Origin: Laceyella sediminis
Lineage (GTDB): Bacteria; Bacillota; Bacilli; Thermoactinomycetales; Thermoactinomycetaceae
DNA length: 64,000 nt
Assembly: GCF_003003125.1 (NCBI RefSeq)
Contig: NZ_PVTZ01000001.1
Span: 1-64,000, forward strand
Direction of reading: 5' to 3'
Shown here: piece by piece, positions 35,209 to 46,439 of the stretch
Position numbering within the stretch: position 1 is the stretch's first letter
Layout of the letters: each line of letters starts with the position of its first letter
Position numbers and translations under genes: made by a program
The notes under the pieces: generated by a model
Databases searched by the model: none
Told to the model about the DNA's origin: nothing
What the model saw: the letters and a program-made list of their open reading frames with translations, nothing else

Positions 35209-36945
35209 ATGTCATTTGATGGATTGGTTACGCATGCAATTACACACGAATTACAAGGATTGATTGGTGGACGGATCACAAAAGTTTATCAACCGGGCGA
35301 AGCGGAATTGGTACTGCACATCCGCTCGCAAGGACAAAACCATAAATTGCTCTTATCCGCACATCCCGCATACGCGCGGGTGCAGTTGACGGACATTCCA
35401 CAGGAGAATCCTCCGGAACCGCCGATGTTCTGCATGCTTCTGCGCAAACATAGCGAAGGTGGGATTGTGGAAGCGATTAAACAAGTGGGCATGGAACGGA
35501 TTATCCACTTCGATTTCCGTTCCCGCGACGAATTAGGGGATGAAGTGACGCGGCGTCTCATCATTGAGATCATGGGGAGACACAGTAACATCATCTTGGT
35601 CGACCCCGCCACCCAAACGATCATCGACGGAATCAAACGGGTTGGCCACGCCGTCAGCCAGCATCGCCAAATCTACCCCGGCGCAGTTTATGTGGCCCCA
35701 CCGGCCCAAGACAAGGCCGATCCGTTATCCATCGGCCGGGACGCATTTATTGCCGGTTTCGATTACAATAGCGGCCGCCTGGACAAACAGATGGTGGCCC
35801 GGTTCACCGGCTTAGGTCCTTTGATCGCCAAAGAAATCATCCACATGGCCGGGATGGCCACCCGTGACCAGTTATGGCGCGCATTTGACGAAGTGATGGA
35901 CAAAGCTAGGAGACACCAGTATGCACCCACCATCACTAAAACGTCCGACAAGAGCTTCTTCTCTTTGTGGCCGTTGACCCATGTGGCAGGGGAGGCCAAA
36001 AGCTACCCGACGATGAGCGCATGTTTGGAACACTTTTTTTACGGCAAAGCGGAGCGAGACCGAGTGCGGCAACAAACCGTCGACTTGATCCGCAAATTGA
36101 AAAACGAAATTGACAAACACGAAAAGAAAATCACTATTTTAACGGACGAACTAGCATCAGCCGACCAAGCGGACATTTGGCGCATCCGCGGGGAACTGAT
36201 CACTTCTTACATGCATCAAATCAAGCGGGGCGACACGGAAGTCCGCGTAGCCAACTATTATGAAGAGGGCGCGCCGGAAACAACCATCGCGTTGGACCCG
36301 TTGTTAACCCCTGCCGAAAACGCGCAACGCTATTTCAAAAAATACAACAAGCTGAAAGCGGCTAAAAAATGGAACGCAGAGCAAATCGAAAAAGCCAAGC
36401 AGGATAAAGCTTACTTGGAGTCAGTGTTGGTGCAGTTAGAAAACTCAACTCTGCGGGACGTCGAACAGATCCGTGAGGAGTTGGTGGAAGAAGGCTGGCT
36501 CAGAGCACAACCGAAAAAAAATCAGAGGAAGAAAAAAGAGGTTCCGGCTCCGCTTGCCGTTCAAGCCTCAGACGGCACCACCATTCTGATTGGAAAAAAC
36601 AATAAGCAAAATGATTATCTGACGCACCAGTTGGCTCGCGCGACCGACACTTGGTTGCATACGAAAGACATTCCCGGCTCCCATGTGGTGATCCGTGCTA
36701 AAACAGTCAGCGAAGAAACCCTGATGGAAGCGGCGATGTTGGCTGCCTACTACAGCAAAGCGCGAGAATCTAGCCAGGTGCCAGTGGACTTCACCCTGAT
36801 CAAGCATGTGAAAAAACCGTCAGGCGCCCGGCCCGGCTTCGTGATCTACGAACAACAGCAGACCATTTACGTCACACCAGACGAAGATACGATCAAACAG
36901 TTATTGCAAACGGAAAAAAGCAAGATGAAGCAAGCCAAGCCCTAA
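35209..36945 (+). CDS. rqcH: Ribosome quality control protein RqcH (NFACT family)
   Basis: RqcH, formerly FbpA/YloA, binds stalled 50S-peptidyl-tRNA complexes and recruits tRNA-Ala to add C-terminal alanine tails. The 578-residue protein begins MSFDGLVTHAITHELQGLIGGR, carries NFACT-N, the helix-hairpin-helix, a long coiled coil (about 275-430) and the NFACT-R domain with DTWLHTKDIPGSHVVIR. B. subtilis places it next to yloB, as here, but in the same direction. Here it faces away from the ATPase gene. Confidence 0.95.
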   Translation: MSFDGLVTHAITHELQGLIGGRITKVYQPGEAELVLHIRSQGQNHKLLLSAHPAYARVQLTDIPQENPPEPPMFCMLLRKHSEGGIVEAIKQVGMERIIHFDFRSRDELGDEVTRRLIIEIMGRHSNIILVDPATQTIIDGIKRVGHAVSQHRQIYPGAVYVAPPAQDKADPLSIGRDAFIAGFDYNSGRLDKQMVARFTGLGPLIAKEIIHMAGMATRDQLWRAFDEVMDKARRHQYAPTITKTSDKSFFSLWPLTHVAGEAKSYPTMSACLEHFFYGKAERDRVRQQTVDLIRKLKNEIDKHEKKITILTDELASADQADIWRIRGELITSYMHQIKRGDTEVRVANYYEEGAPETTIALDPLLTPAENAQRYFKKYNKLKAAKKWNAEQIEKAKQDKAYLESVLVQLENSTLRDVEQIREELVEEGWLRAQPKKNQRKKKEVPAPLAVQASDGTTILIGKNNKQNDYLTHQLARATDTWLHTKDIPGSHVVIRAKTVSEETLMEAAMLAAYYSKARESSQVPVDFTLIKHVKKPSGARPGFVIYEQQQTIYVTPDEDTIKQLLQTEKSKMKQAKP

Positions 36946-36976
36946 CCAACGTAAACGTTGGCTGGGGCTTTATTTA
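36937..36976 (+). terminator. Terminator overlapping the rqcH stop codon
   Basis: A CCAACGT/ACGTTGG hairpin with an outer AAGCCC/GGGCTT stem encloses the rqcH stop, followed by TTATTTAT. Confidence 0.65.
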
Positions 36977-37003
36977 TGCGCAGAAACTGGGTACCTTCCT
37001 CCC

Positions 37004-37063
37004 TTGTTTTATTTTTCCACTCATGATATAGTTAGATCATAAGTTATTTAGTTAATTATCTAA
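37004..37063 (+). promoter_or_regulatory. Promoter and operator region of the sdpR-sdpI pair
   Basis: TTGTTT (37004-37009) and TATAGT (37027-37032) lie 17 bases apart, with TG extending the -10. Just downstream, TTAGTTAATTATCTAA (37048-37063) is a 14-of-16 palindrome and overlaps a tandem ATTATCTA repeat. It covers the early transcribed region, where an ArsR-type repressor would block transcription. Confidence 0.6.
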
Positions 37064-37084
37064 TTATCTAACGGAGTGTGAAAA

Positions 37085-37357
37085 GTGAACACCGTCTTTA
37101 AAGCGTTGGCAGATCCCACCCGCCGTCAAATCTTGGATTTGCTGAAAAAAGGGGATCTGACTGCAGGAGAAATCGCAGATCACTTCGATATCTCTAAACC
37201 ATCAATCAGCAACCACCTGAACATCCTGAAAAGCGCTGACTTGGTCATGTCCGAGAAGAAAGGCCAATACATCGTGTATTCCCTTAACACTACCGTGTTT
37301 CAGGATGTGATCACATGGCTCATCAATGTGAGCGGAAAGGGGAATGAAACACCATGA
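37085..37357 (+). CDS. sdpR: ArsR-family autorepressor SdpR
   Basis: This 90-residue winged-helix protein closely follows B. subtilis SdpR: VFKALADPTRRQILDLLKKGDLTAGEIADHF, then the recognition helix SKPSISNHLNILKSADLV. In B. subtilis SdpR represses sdpRI until toxin-bound SdpI sequesters it at the membrane. No metal-binding cysteines of the arsenic type are present. GTG start, 8 bases after GGAG. It overlaps the next gene by four bases. Confidence 0.9.
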   Translation: MNTVFKALADPTRRQILDLLKKGDLTAGEIADHFDISKPSISNHLNILKSADLVMSEKKGQYIVYSLNTTVFQDVITWLINVSGKGNETP

Positions 37358-38001
37358 AGCATTTGCACAAACCATATCTTATCTTATCCTGGGCCATCGC
37401 CCTTGTAACGTTGGGAGTCTTCCTGTACTGCTACGACCTGTTGCCAGACCGGGTGCCCATGCACTGGAATGTCAAAGGACAAATCGACAAATACGGTTCA
37501 AAAAACATGCTGCTACTATTCGGACTCATACCCTTGGCCATGAATCTGTTACTCACCTTCCTGCCCAACTGGGACCCACGCCGCGACCGTTATGTCATGC
37601 ATAGTAAAGCGTATTCCATCCTGCTCTTGTATTCCACCGTCATCTTGTGCGCCGTGTTCTTATCCATCTTAGCGATCACCTTGGGTTATCCGGTGAATAT
37701 CCCTCTCCTACTCCAATTGCTAATCGGCATTCTGTTAATGGCGATAGGCAATTACCTGCCGCAAGTGCGACAAACGTTTTTTTTCGGCATCCGCACACCG
37801 TGGTCCATCACGTCCGAAGACAATTGGCGACTCACCCACCGTTTTGGCGGCAAGGTGTTATTCTTCATCGGCTTGCTCATGATCATCAGCCTCTTCTTGC
37901 CAGTACCGCTTAGATCCATCCTGCCGTTTGCCGCCATTATCATTGGCTTGGCTATCATTTACTGGTACTCCTATCGTTTGTACAAACAAAACAGAGCTTA
38001 A
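37354..38001 (+). CDS. sdpI: SdpI family immunity/signal-transducing membrane protein
   Basis: SdpI protects against the cannibalism toxin SdpC and relays its presence by binding SdpR. The 215-residue protein has six to seven membrane helices: an N-terminal DUF1648-like part with LPDRVPMHWNVKGQID, and the SdpI signature GIRTPWSITSEDNWRLTHRFGGK near 144-166. It is translationally coupled to sdpR (ATGA overlap). No sdpABC genes are present, so it may give resistance to toxins of neighbours. Confidence 0.9.
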   Translation: MKHLHKPYLILSWAIALVTLGVFLYCYDLLPDRVPMHWNVKGQIDKYGSKNMLLLFGLIPLAMNLLLTFLPNWDPRRDRYVMHSKAYSILLLYSTVILCAVFLSILAITLGYPVNIPLLLQLLIGILLMAIGNYLPQVRQTFFFGIRTPWSITSEDNWRLTHRFGGKVLFFIGLLMIISLFLPVPLRSILPFAAIIIGLAIIYWYSYRLYKQNRA

Positions 38002-38055
38002 CCGGGAAAGAGCTACCTTCCCCCTATTTCATCAATTTATAAGGAGAGGATTTAT

Positions 38056-38475
38056 ATGAGTATCCAAATCGCCTTTCATCATGAACGCCCTATCTCCCCT
38101 GCCGCTATCTTGTCCCTCTGCAACCAGCAAGCCGCGGCCGATGCCCGTACCATCGCCCAGACCGAACTCATGCTCCAGGAAGGCCTTACGGTCGGGGTCT
38201 GGGCAGACCAGCAACTGATCGGCTTCTCCCGGGCGGTAACGGTTGGACGCCTGTGTGCATACATTAAAGAGGTGGTGGTAGACAAGCGCTATCCTCAAGC
38301 CCGCATTGGCCAAAAGTTGATCAACCATTTGCTAAAGGGGTTGGAGCAAGTGGAAATCATCCATCTCCTCTGCGCCCGCGACCTTCTTACCGACCGTGGC
38401 ACGGATACGCACAAAGACACGGGCACATGGCTGTTTCAACACAAAAAAGCCAGCGATTTGTCATCGCCGGCCTAA
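38056..38475 (+). CDS. GNAT family N-acetyltransferase
   Basis: The 139-residue protein has a compact GNAT fold with the acetyl-CoA loop VVVDKRYPQARIGQKLINHLL (about 75-95), although the usual R/Q-x-x-G-x-G/A is slightly degenerate (QARIGQ). Substrate unknown. AAGGAGAGG precedes ATG. It starts 54 bases after sdpI on the same strand and may be the third gene of that unit. It converges on pyrE with 29 bases between and no obvious terminator. Confidence 0.8.
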   Translation: MSIQIAFHHERPISPAAILSLCNQQAAADARTIAQTELMLQEGLTVGVWADQQLIGFSRAVTVGRLCAYIKEVVVDKRYPQARIGQKLINHLLKGLEQVEIIHLLCARDLLTDRGTDTHKDTGTWLFQHKKASDLSSPA

Positions 38476-38504
38476 AAACAGCTCGCCGCTCCTTTGCCAC
38501 CCTC

Positions 38505-39083
38505 TCATCCTTTGGCCGGGGTGCGGCTACCCGGTTTGACCACGGGGATGCCCTCCCGGCAGAGCGGACATTCTTCCGGTGTATAGCTCTCAATCTTAAT
38601 TTCTGTCAGGGCGTGGTACGGGCAGGCAAATGGATTGTGTCCGCCCGTCCGGTCCACGATGGAGCCAACCGCCACAACCTCCGCCTGCATTTCTTCCAGC
38701 AGGGCGATCACTTCTTTGACCGACCCACCCGTTGTCACCACATCTTCAATGACCAAAACGCGTTCACCTGGTTTCACCGCAAACCCGCGCCGCATTTCCA
38801 TGACACCCACTTTGCGTTCCGTGAACAGGCATCGCACACCGAGTGCCCTCGCCACTTCATGGGCGATGATCACCCCGCCCAGAGCCGGACCGACTACAAC
38901 ATCTATTGCTTCGTCGCGGAACAGCTCCGCGATCGCTTCGCCTGCCTTGCCCGCGTCATGAGGGTATTGCAACAGTTGCGCACATTGCATGTATTGGGCG
39001 CTATGGCGTCCAGAAGAAAGCAGGAAATGCCCCTGCTTCAATACGCCTGTCCGTTCAATCGCTTCTTGCAAAGACCAACTCAT
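38505..39083 (-). CDS. pyrE: Orotate phosphoribosyltransferase
   Basis: PyrE joins orotate and PRPP to give OMP. The 192-residue protein has the PRPP motif VLVIEDVVTTGGSV (about 108-121) and the substrate loop FTERK. The C-terminal extension with PEECPLCREGIP resembles the longer PyrE group with a Cys-x-x-Cys. Last gene of the pyr operon, 13 bases after pyrF. Confidence 0.96.
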   Translation of the reverse strand: MSWSLQEAIERTGVLKQGHFLLSSGRHSAQYMQCAQLLQYPHDAGKAGEAIAELFRDEAIDVVVGPALGGVIIAHEVARALGVRCLFTERKVGVMEMRRGFAVKPGERVLVIEDVVTTGGSVKEVIALLEEMQAEVVAVGSIVDRTGGHNPFACPYHALTEIKIESYTPEECPLCREGIPVVKPGSRTPAKG

Positions 39084-39096
39084 CTAAACCCTCTCC

Positions 39097-39813
39097 CTAT
39101 CCTTGGTTGATTTCTGCCACAATTGCTTCATAAGCCCGCTTTGGGTCAGCTGCCGTGGTGATCGCCCGCCCGACCACCAAGTAGTCCGCTCCCCGCTGGA
39201 TGGCCCCGCTTGGCGTCATAATCCGTTTTTGGTCATCTGCGTTCACTCCGGCGGGGCGAATCCCCGGCGTGACCGCCAAGAAATGAGAGCCGGTTACAGC
39301 CTTCACGTCGCCAGCCTCATGCGCCGAACAAATCACCCCGTCTGCTCCTGCTTCGTAAGCCAACTTCGCATAGTGCGTCACAGACTCCTTCACCGTACCG
39401 GGAATGCCGATTTCCTGATTCATTATTGCTTGATCCGTGCTAGTTAGTTGCGTCACGCTGAGCAAACGCATGCGTCCGCCCGCGCCGCTTTTCTTCTCAG
39501 CCATCTCCCGCGCCGCCGCGATCATGGCTCGGCCGCCACTGGCATGGAGCGTGAGAAAGTCAACTCCCAAGCTGCTGAGCGATTCCACGCCTTTGGCGAC
39601 GGTGTTGGGGATATCATGCAATTTCAAATCCAAAAAAACGGTATATCCTTCCTCTTTGCGGGCCGCCACCCACTGGGGGCCAACCGCGTAAAACAGTTGG
39701 TACCCCACCTTGATGGCCGGCTTGGCTGTGCCTGCCCAACGCGCCAACAGCCGTTCCGCTTCATTCGCTCCCGGATAATCCAAGGCGATGAAAATGCGTT
39801 GGTCCACTACCAT
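39097..39813 (-). CDS. pyrF: Orotidine 5'-phosphate decarboxylase
   Basis: PyrF makes UMP from OMP. The 238-residue TIM barrel shows IFIALDYP, the catalytic DLKLHDIPNTV network and the phosphate-binding VTPGIRP and GADYLVVGRAIT. ATG 39813 is placed 9 bases after AAGGGGA. A GTG two codons upstream is too close to that site. It follows carB directly, because pyrK and pyrD are missing. Confidence 0.96.
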   Translation of the reverse strand: MVVDQRIFIALDYPGANEAERLLARWAGTAKPAIKVGYQLFYAVGPQWVAARKEEGYTVFLDLKLHDIPNTVAKGVESLSSLGVDFLTLHASGGRAMIAAAREMAEKKSGAGGRMRLLSVTQLTSTDQAIMNQEIGIPGTVKESVTHYAKLAYEAGADGVICSAHEAGDVKAVTGSHFLAVTPGIRPAGVNADDQKRIMTPSGAIQRGADYLVVGRAITTAADPKRAYEAIVAEINQG

Positions 39814-39833
39814 GTCCACTCTCCCCTTTCGCC

Positions 39834-42800
39834 TTAAGCCAAGACTGCTGATCGGGCGCCGACAGCAGGTTGGCCAATCGGTTCTGCGCTCATGTGAATC
39901 GACTCCAATGTGATCAACAGCGCTTCTACCGTATCAAGCGAAGTGAGGCAGGCGATGCCGTTTTCTACCGCTTCACGGCGGATGCGGAACCCATCCCGTT
40001 CCGGTGTGCGCCCACGCGTCCAAGTGTTGACTACTAAGTCCGCTTTGCCTTGGCGAATCAAGTCCAGAATATGTGGGGAGCCCTCTCGCAATTTGTGCAC
40101 ACGCTCAACCGGCAGGCTCGCCGCTTCCAAGATGTCCGCCGTTCCACTGGTGCAGACGATCTTGTATCCCAGCTGATGGAACCGTCTCATGAGCGAAACG
40201 GCTTCCTCTTTCTCTTTGTCTCCGATGGTCGCCACCACCGTGCCAAAACGGGGCAAGGAGATGCCTGCCGCCAATAGCCCTTTGTACACCGCGCGGGCAT
40301 AATCGCGATCCCGTCCCATCACTTCGCCGGTCGATTTCATTTCCGGTCCCAGCGTGATATCGACGCGGCGCAACTTCGCGAAGGAGAAGACCGGCACTTT
40401 CACCGCCACTTCCTTGCTTTCCGGACACAAGCCGTTGTCATACCCCTGCTCTTGGAGTGACTCGCCCAACATGATCCGGGTAGCCACTTGCGCCATCGGG
40501 ATGCCTGTCACTTTGCTCAAGAACGGCACAGTCCGAGAAGCGCGCGGATTCACTTCCAGCACATAGATGTCGCCTTTGAAGAGAACAAACTGGATATTGA
40601 TCAATCCTTTGGTATGCAATGACTTAGCGATTTGCGTCGTGATCTCAATCACCCGCGCCTTTTGCTCCGGTGTGATGGATTGCGGTGGGTAGACAGCAAT
40701 CGAGTCGCCAGAGTGTACCCCGGCCCGTTCGATATGTTCCATGATGCCCGGGATCAACACGTCTTCTCCATCGCAGATGGCGTCCACTTCCAACTCTTTG
40801 CCTAGCAAGTACCGGTCGATCAGTACCGGATGTTCCGGATTGACCTGCACCGCTACTTCCATGTAAGAGCGCAGTTCACTTTCGCTGTAGACAATCTCCA
40901 TCGCGCGTCCACCCAAGACATACGATGGGCGCACTAGCACAGGATAGCCAAGGCGGGCCGCCACTTGGGCCGCTTCTTCGACAGAAGTAACTGCCGCGCC
41001 CGGCGGTTGAGCGATTTTGGTATCGTTCAGCAGCTTTTCAAACTTCTTGCGGTCTTCGGCTCGGTCGATCTCTTCCAAGGAAGTACCCAAAATCTTAATG
41101 CCTTCTTCCCGCAGATCCCGCGCCAGATTGAGAGCTGTTTGCCCCCCAAATTGCACGATGACGCCGAGAGGATTTTCTTTTTCGATGATGTTGAGCACAT
41201 CTTCTTTGTAAAGCGGTTCAAAGTACAGCCGGTCCGAAGTGTTGAAGTCGGTCGATACCGTTTCCGGGTTGTTGTTGATGATCACCGCTTCATATCCCGC
41301 AGCCCGGATGGCCCAGATCGCATGCACAGTGGCATAATCGAACTCCACCCCTTGCCCGATGCGGATCGGCCCGGAGCCCAGCACGATGATGCTCTTTTTC
41401 TCAGATTTACGCACTTCATCCTCTTGTTCATAAGTGGAGTAGTAGTAAGGTGTTTCCGCTTCAAACTCGGCTGCACACGTGTCCACGATTTTGTATACCG
41501 GCTGTAGGCCATGCGCCAGACGCAAGGTGCGGATCTCTTTCTCAGATTGGTTACGCAGGCGACCGATGGTTTTGTCGGTGAAACCCATGCGTTTGGCCGT
41601 ATGGAGCAGATCCACATCCAAGACCTCCGCTTCGGCCACTTGCTGCTCCAGTTTGACGATCCGTTCCAGTTTGTGTAAGAAGAAGCGGTCGATTTTGCTG
41701 AGTTGATGCGCCTCCTCCAACGAGTGCCCTCTGCGGAACCATTCTCCCAAGAGGAAGAGGCGTTCATCATCGGCCACGCGAATCCGCTCGCGCAAGGTGG
41801 CATCGTCAAGTTGTCTTGCGTCTGGCAATGCGATGTGATCCAAACCGATTTCCAGTGACCGAACCGCTTTTAACAACGATTCCTCCAAGGTGCGCCCGAT
41901 CGCCATCACTTCGCCTGTCGCCTTCATCTGCGTGCCCAACTTGCGGTTGGCCGATACGAATTTATCAAACGGCCAGCGCGGGATTTTGCTCACCACATAA
42001 TCCAAGGTCGGCTCAAAGCAAGCGTAGGTCTCGCCGGTCACCGGATTTTTCAGTTCATCCAAGGTGTAACCGATGGCAATTTTGGCCGCAATCCGCGCAA
42101 TCGGGTAACCCGTCGCTTTCGATGCCAGCGCGGAGGAGCGGCTCACGCGCGGGTTCACTTCGATCACATAGTACTGGAAGGAGTGCGGATCGAGTGCAAA
42201 CTGCACGTTGCATCCCCCCTGGATATTCAGGGAGCGGATAATCTTGAGCGCGGACGTGCGCAACATGTGGTATTCGCGGTCGGACAAGGTTTGGCTTGGC
42301 GCGAACACAATGCTATCTCCCGTATGCACGCCGACCGGATCGAAGTTTTCCATGTTACAGACGACGATGCAGTTATCATTGGCATCTCGCATCACTTCAT
42401 ATTCGATCTCTTTATACCCAGCGATGCTCTTCTCGATCAGGCATTGGCAGATTGGGCTGTAGCGTAAGCCGTTATCGACGATTTCCCGCAATTCCGCTTC
42501 GGTGTGGGCGATCCCGCCACCGGTTCCGCCTAGGGTGTAAGCGGGGCGCACGATCACGGGGTAACCCGTTTCTCCGGCGAAGTCCACCGCTTCTTCAACA
42601 GATTGGACAATCACGCTTTCTGGCACCGGTTCATTTAATTCGTTCATCAGGCTGCGGAACAAGTCGCGATCTTCGGCATTGGTGATGGCTCGGAGGTCAG
42701 TCCCCAAAAGGCGCACACCTTCTCGTTCCAGCACCCCTTGCTTCGCCAATTCGACGGCCAGGTTGAGTCCCGTTTGTCCACCCAACGTCGGCAACAAGCC

Positions 42801-43052
42801 GTCTGGCCGTTCCTTGCGGATCACTTGCGTAATGAACTCAGCGGTGAGCGGTTCAATATACACCCGATCAGCCATGTTGGTGTCAGTCATGATCGTGGCT
42901 GGATTGCTATTCACCAGAACGACTTCCAGCCCTTCTTCTTTCAACGCTTGGCATGCTTGCGTACCGGCATAGTCGAACTCGGCCGCCTGCCCGATAACAA
43001 TCGGCCCGGAACCGATGACGAGAATTTTCTTCAGTGTTGGATCTTTAGGCAT
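39834..43052 (-). CDS. carB: Carbamoyl-phosphate synthase large subunit
   Basis: CarB makes carbamoyl phosphate from bicarbonate, ammonia and two ATP. The 1072-residue protein has the two homologous ATP-grasp halves ([21 protein letters not shown] and [21 protein letters not shown]) and a C-terminal allosteric domain. ATG 43052 (MPKDPTLKK) follows AGGGAG and overlaps carA by eight bases. The start of the longer frame is atypical. In the pyr operon it is presumably the PyrR-regulated enzyme (pyrAB). Confidence 0.97.
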   Translation of the reverse strand: MPKDPTLKKILVIGSGPIVIGQAAEFDYAGTQACQALKEEGLEVVLVNSNPATIMTDTNMADRVYIEPLTAEFITQVIRKERPDGLLPTLGGQTGLNLAVELAKQGVLEREGVRLLGTDLRAITNAEDRDLFRSLMNELNEPVPESVIVQSVEEAVDFAGETGYPVIVRPAYTLGGTGGGIAHTEAELREIVDNGLRYSPICQCLIEKSIAGYKEIEYEVMRDANDNCIVVCNMENFDPVGVHTGDSIVFAPSQTLSDREYHMLRTSALKIIRSLNIQGGCNVQFALDPHSFQYYVIEVNPRVSRSSALASKATGYPIARIAAKIAIGYTLDELKNPVTGETYACFEPTLDYVVSKIPRWPFDKFVSANRKLGTQMKATGEVMAIGRTLEESLLKAVRSLEIGLDHIALPDARQLDDATLRERIRVADDERLFLLGEWFRRGHSLEEAHQLSKIDRFFLHKLERIVKLEQQVAEAEVLDVDLLHTAKRMGFTDKTIGRLRNQSEKEIRTLRLAHGLQPVYKIVDTCAAEFEAETPYYYSTYEQEDEVRKSEKKSIIVLGSGPIRIGQGVEFDYATVHAIWAIRAAGYEAVIINNNPETVSTDFNTSDRLYFEPLYKEDVLNIIEKENPLGVIVQFGGQTALNLARDLREEGIKILGTSLEEIDRAEDRKKFEKLLNDTKIAQPPGAAVTSVEEAAQVAARLGYPVLVRPSYVLGGRAMEIVYSESELRSYMEVAVQVNPEHPVLIDRYLLGKELEVDAICDGEDVLIPGIMEHIERAGVHSGDSIAVYPPQSITPEQKARVIEITTQIAKSLHTKGLINIQFVLFKGDIYVLEVNPRASRTVPFLSKVTGIPMAQVATRIMLGESLQEQGYDNGLCPESKEVAVKVPVFSFAKLRRVDITLGPEMKSTGEVMGRDRDYARAVYKGLLAAGISLPRFGTVVATIGDKEKEEAVSLMRRFHQLGYKIVCTSGTADILEAASLPVERVHKLREGSPHILDLIRQGKADLVVNTWTRGRTPERDGFRIRREAVENGIACLTSLDTVEALLITLESIHMSAEPIGQPAVGARSAVLA

Positions 43053-44142
43053 GGACTCCCTCTCCCTTCCGCGCGGCAAACGTATCCATCATTTCGACAA
43101 ATCGGTCAAACAAGTATCCGGAATCAAGCGGACCGGGCGCTGATTCAGGGTGGTACTGCACTGAGAAAGCCGGAAGCGACTGGTGCACCAACCCTTCCAC
43201 GGTGCCGTCGTTCAAGGCGATATGGCTGATTTCCAACCCGGTGCCCTTCACTGACTCAGGATTGACGGCATACCCATGGTTTTGCGAGGTGATAACTGTG
43301 CGGCCCGTCGCCAATTCTTTGACTGGATGATTGCCGCCGCGATGACCAAACTTCATTTTTACCGTATCCGCTCCACAGGCCAAGGCGAACAGCTGATGCC
43401 CCAAACAGATGCCGAACATTGGCACTTTCCCTAACAGTTTGCCGATCATGGTGATAGCTTCTGGCACATCTTTGGGGTCCCCAGGGCCATTGGAAAGCAT
43501 AATCCCGTCGGGGCGGAAGCGGAGAATCTCTTCTGCTGGCGTGTTGTACGGCACGGAGATCACTTCACAACCCCGTTCTACCAACTCGCGTTGGATATTG
43601 TGCTTCGCTCCGAAGTCAACCAACACCACGCGTTTGCCATAGCTTGGCGCAATGTGGATGCTCTTGGTGCTCACGCGAGCGACCTGATCGCGCATCAGCG
43701 GTGTGCCCATCTGCTCCATCAGCGCTTCAATCGTCTCATCCCCGGTGGTGATAATGCCCTTCATCACTCCGCTCTGGCGCAACTTGCGCGTCAGCATGCG
43801 CGTGTCAATGCCAGCGATCCCGATGATGCCATATTCCTTTAAAAAGGTGGAAAGCGGCATTTCATTGCGCCAATTGCTGGCGTACTCAGCGATTTCCCGC
43901 ACCACCAAACCTTGGGCGTACGGGCGGAGCGATTCATTATCGTCCCGGGAAATCCCATAATTGCCGATCAAGGGATAGGTCATCGTGATGATCTGCCCAC
44001 AATAAGAGGGGTCGGTCAATATCTCCTGATATCCGGTCATGCTTGTGTTGAAAACAACTTCTCCCAGGGAGTTCCCTTCAGCGCCGAACGAAGTGCCGGT
44101 AAATAATGTTCCATCTTCCAAAAGCAATCTTGCTTTCATCAT
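43045..44142 (-). CDS. carA: Carbamoyl-phosphate synthase small subunit
   Basis: CarA is the glutamine amidotransferase that feeds ammonia to CarB. The 365-residue protein begins with the CPSase domain ([18 protein letters not shown]). The class I amidotransferase triad is visible: the cysteine in GICLGHQL, and histidine and glutamate in [22 protein letters not shown] precedes the double ATG. Confidence 0.97.
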   Translation of the reverse strand: MMKARLLLEDGTLFTGTSFGAEGNSLGEVVFNTSMTGYQEILTDPSYCGQIITMTYPLIGNYGISRDDNESLRPYAQGLVVREIAEYASNWRNEMPLSTFLKEYGIIGIAGIDTRMLTRKLRQSGVMKGIITTGDETIEALMEQMGTPLMRDQVARVSTKSIHIAPSYGKRVVLVDFGAKHNIQRELVERGCEVISVPYNTPAEEILRFRPDGIMLSNGPGDPKDVPEAITMIGKLLGKVPMFGICLGHQLFALACGADTVKMKFGHRGGNHPVKELATGRTVITSQNHGYAVNPESVKGTGLEISHIALNDGTVEGLVHQSLPAFSVQYHPESAPGPLDSGYLFDRFVEMMDTFAARKGEGVHA

Positions 44143-44173
44143 TTCATCTCCTCCTTGTCATGCCAGCGCAAGC

Positions 44174-45451
44174 TCAGATCTCCCGCCAAGTGATTTCACC
44201 CTCGAGCAAGGTCAAAACCGGCCATCCTTTTACCTTCCAGCCGGCGAAGGGCGTGTTTCGACCCAGTGACTTAAACGTGGTTGGGTCGATCTCCCGTTCC
44301 GCCTCCAGATCGATCACCGTTACGTCCGCCGGTTTGCCGACAGCCAATTCCCCATACTGCAAACCGAAGATCTCAGACGGTTTCCGCGTCATTTTGTCCA
44401 CCAGCTCCGCCAGGGTCAACACCCCTTTTTCCACCAAGTGCGTGTACAGGAGAGGGAAAGCCGTCTCCAAGCCGACGATGCCGAACGGCGCTTTCTCCAT
44501 GTCCCACGCTTTCTCTTCACTGGTGTGGGGCGCATGGTCGGTAGCAATGATATCGATCGTGCCGTCTTTCAAGCCTTCAATCAGGGCTTGCCGGTCTTGC
44601 TTGGATCTGAGCGGCGGATTCATCTTCCACATCGCATTGGGTTCCGGTATATCTTCGTCACACAACAGCAAGTGATGGGGCGTCACTTCCGCCGTCACTT
44701 TTTGCCCACGCTGTTTCGCTTCCCGTACCAAGCGCACGGATTGCTCGGCGCTGATGTGGCACACATGGTAGTGAACCCCGATGTCTTCCGCCAACAAGAT
44801 GTCACGGCCGACATGGATCGCCTCCGCTTCGGAAGGGATGCCTTTCAAACCGTGCTTGGCAGCAAATACCCCCTGATGGACTGAGCCGCCTTTGGCCAGC
44901 GTGTCGTCTTCGCAATGAGCGACCACCGGCAACCCCAGACTGTGAGCGCGGCGCATCGCTTCTTTCATCATGCGGCTACTTTTCACCCCGACTCCGTCAT
45001 CCGTAACCGCAAACACGCCGGCTTCTTTCAACCCTTCCATGTCTGTCAACTCTTGGCCTAATTCTCGCACTGTGATCGCACCGTAGACGAGCACCCGCGC
45101 CAATCCAGCCTCTTGGGCACGGCTTAGCACTTGCCGCACCGTCTCCGGCGAATCGATCACCGGGCGGGTGTTCGGCATGCAGGCAACCGTGGTGAAACCG
45201 CCTTTGGCCGCGGCCGCGCTACCCGTCGCAATCGTTTCCTTCTTCTCAAATCCGGGTTCGCGAAAGTGAACGTGCATGTCGATCAACCCCGGCACGACCA
45301 ATTTGCCAGCGACATCGATCACTTCCGCTTCTGGGTCGGTCACATTCTCTGCTATCGTTTGAATCATGCCGTTGTCGATCAGGATGTCGCGTTTATTTAT
45401 CGTTCCCGTCTGCAGGTCGAGCAAATGACCGTTTTTGATGATCCGTTTCAT
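44174..45451 (-). CDS. pyrC: Dihydroorotase
   Basis: PyrC cyclises carbamoyl aspartate to dihydroorotate. The 425-residue amidohydrolase shows the zinc ligands [10 protein letters not shown], the later histidines in VAHCEDD and VCHISAE, and DHAPH with the catalytic aspartate. ATG 45451 ([13 protein letters not shown]) follows GGAGGGGGAG and overlaps the pyrB stop. The longer frame adds 16 spurious residues. Confidence 0.97.
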   Translation of the reverse strand: MKRIIKNGHLLDLQTGTINKRDILIDNGMIQTIAENVTDPEAEVIDVAGKLVVPGLIDMHVHFREPGFEKKETIATGSAAAAKGGFTTVACMPNTRPVIDSPETVRQVLSRAQEAGLARVLVYGAITVRELGQELTDMEGLKEAGVFAVTDDGVGVKSSRMMKEAMRRAHSLGLPVVAHCEDDTLAKGGSVHQGVFAAKHGLKGIPSEAEAIHVGRDILLAEDIGVHYHVCHISAEQSVRLVREAKQRGQKVTAEVTPHHLLLCDEDIPEPNAMWKMNPPLRSKQDRQALIEGLKDGTIDIIATDHAPHTSEEKAWDMEKAPFGIVGLETAFPLLYTHLVEKGVLTLAELVDKMTRKPSEIFGLQYGELAVGKPADVTVIDLEAEREIDPTTFKSLGRNTPFAGWKVKGWPVLTLLEGEITWREI

Positions 45452-46377
45452 GCTTTCTCCCCCTCCAGTGCGTGTTCCAGTACCGCCATGCGAATCCACA
45501 CGCCGTTCGCTTTCTGTTCAAAAATTTTCGACCGCGGATGTTCAACCACTTCATCGGCCACTTCTACGCCTCGGTTAAACGGGCCCGGATGCATGATGAT
45601 CGCTTCGGGCTTCATCAAGCGAAGACGCTGAAGTGTCAACCCATATTGTTTATGGTAATCCTGCTTGGATGTGAACAACTTTTCTTGATGCCGTTCCAGT
45701 TGTACCCTTAGCATCATGACCACATCCGCCGTCTGCAACGCTTCTTCAAACGGTACATAAGGAGCCTCTTGTTCACAGTCGCGGTCGCGCATCGCTTGCG
45801 GGCCGCTCAAGATCACATGGGCGCCGAACCGCTTCAAACTCCACATATTGGAGTGCACTACACGGCTGTGGGCGATGTCCCCCACAATCGCCACCGTCTT
45901 GCCGGACAAGTCGACGAAATGTTTGAGCATCGTGTACAAATCCAACAGCGCTTGGGTGGGATGGGCCCAATGACCCGCGCCAGCATTTAGGATTTTGCAA
46001 CCCACTTCTTGCCTTGCCAAAGCTTTTACTTGCTCCGGATCGGAGTGCCGAATGACGGCCACTTCCACCCCAAGGCTCGCTAAGGTTTTGACGGTGTCGT
46101 ACAGGGATTCTCCCTTGGCGGTGCTAGAAACGTCAGGGGTGAAGTTCACCACTTCCATTCCCAGCTTTTTCTCAGCCACTTCAAAAGAAAACCGTGTGCG
46201 GGTGCTGGGCTCAAAGAACAAATTAGCTGCGAACCGGCCGCGGTATGGCCCCATGCCCGGACGCCAATTTTCTTCCCAATACCGGGCGCGAGCCAAAATG
46301 GCTTTCAACTCATTCAGGGTGAGCTGGCTCGTATCCAGCAAATGTTCCCGTTTCCACTCCTGCGTCATCAACGCCAT
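45448..46377 (-). CDS. pyrB: Aspartate carbamoyltransferase catalytic subunit
   Basis: PyrB condenses carbamoyl phosphate and aspartate. The 309-residue protein has [20 protein letters not shown] with the carbamoyl-phosphate loop, and [11 protein letters not shown]. No pyrI regulatory subunit is present, as in other Bacillales. It begins 62 bases after the permease gene, and there is no attenuator in this gap, unlike B. subtilis. Confidence 0.97.
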   Translation of the reverse strand: MALMTQEWKREHLLDTSQLTLNELKAILARARYWEENWRPGMGPYRGRFAANLFFEPSTRTRFSFEVAEKKLGMEVVNFTPDVSSTAKGESLYDTVKTLASLGVEVAVIRHSDPEQVKALARQEVGCKILNAGAGHWAHPTQALLDLYTMLKHFVDLSGKTVAIVGDIAHSRVVHSNMWSLKRFGAHVILSGPQAMRDRDCEQEAPYVPFEEALQTADVVMMLRVQLERHQEKLFTSKQDYHKQYGLTLQRLRLMKPEAIIMHPGPFNRGVEVADEVVEHPRSKIFEQKANGVWIRMAVLEHALEGEKA

Positions 46378-46439
46378 CTGATCTCCCTCTTTCTATCAAT
46401 GTGGCGGGTAGCGAACGCCCCCAACTTGTAATCACACAT

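Noticed and set aside
46378-46439. Third PyrR attenuator before pyrB
   Set aside because: No PyrR loop, hairpin or T-tract can be found in the gap.
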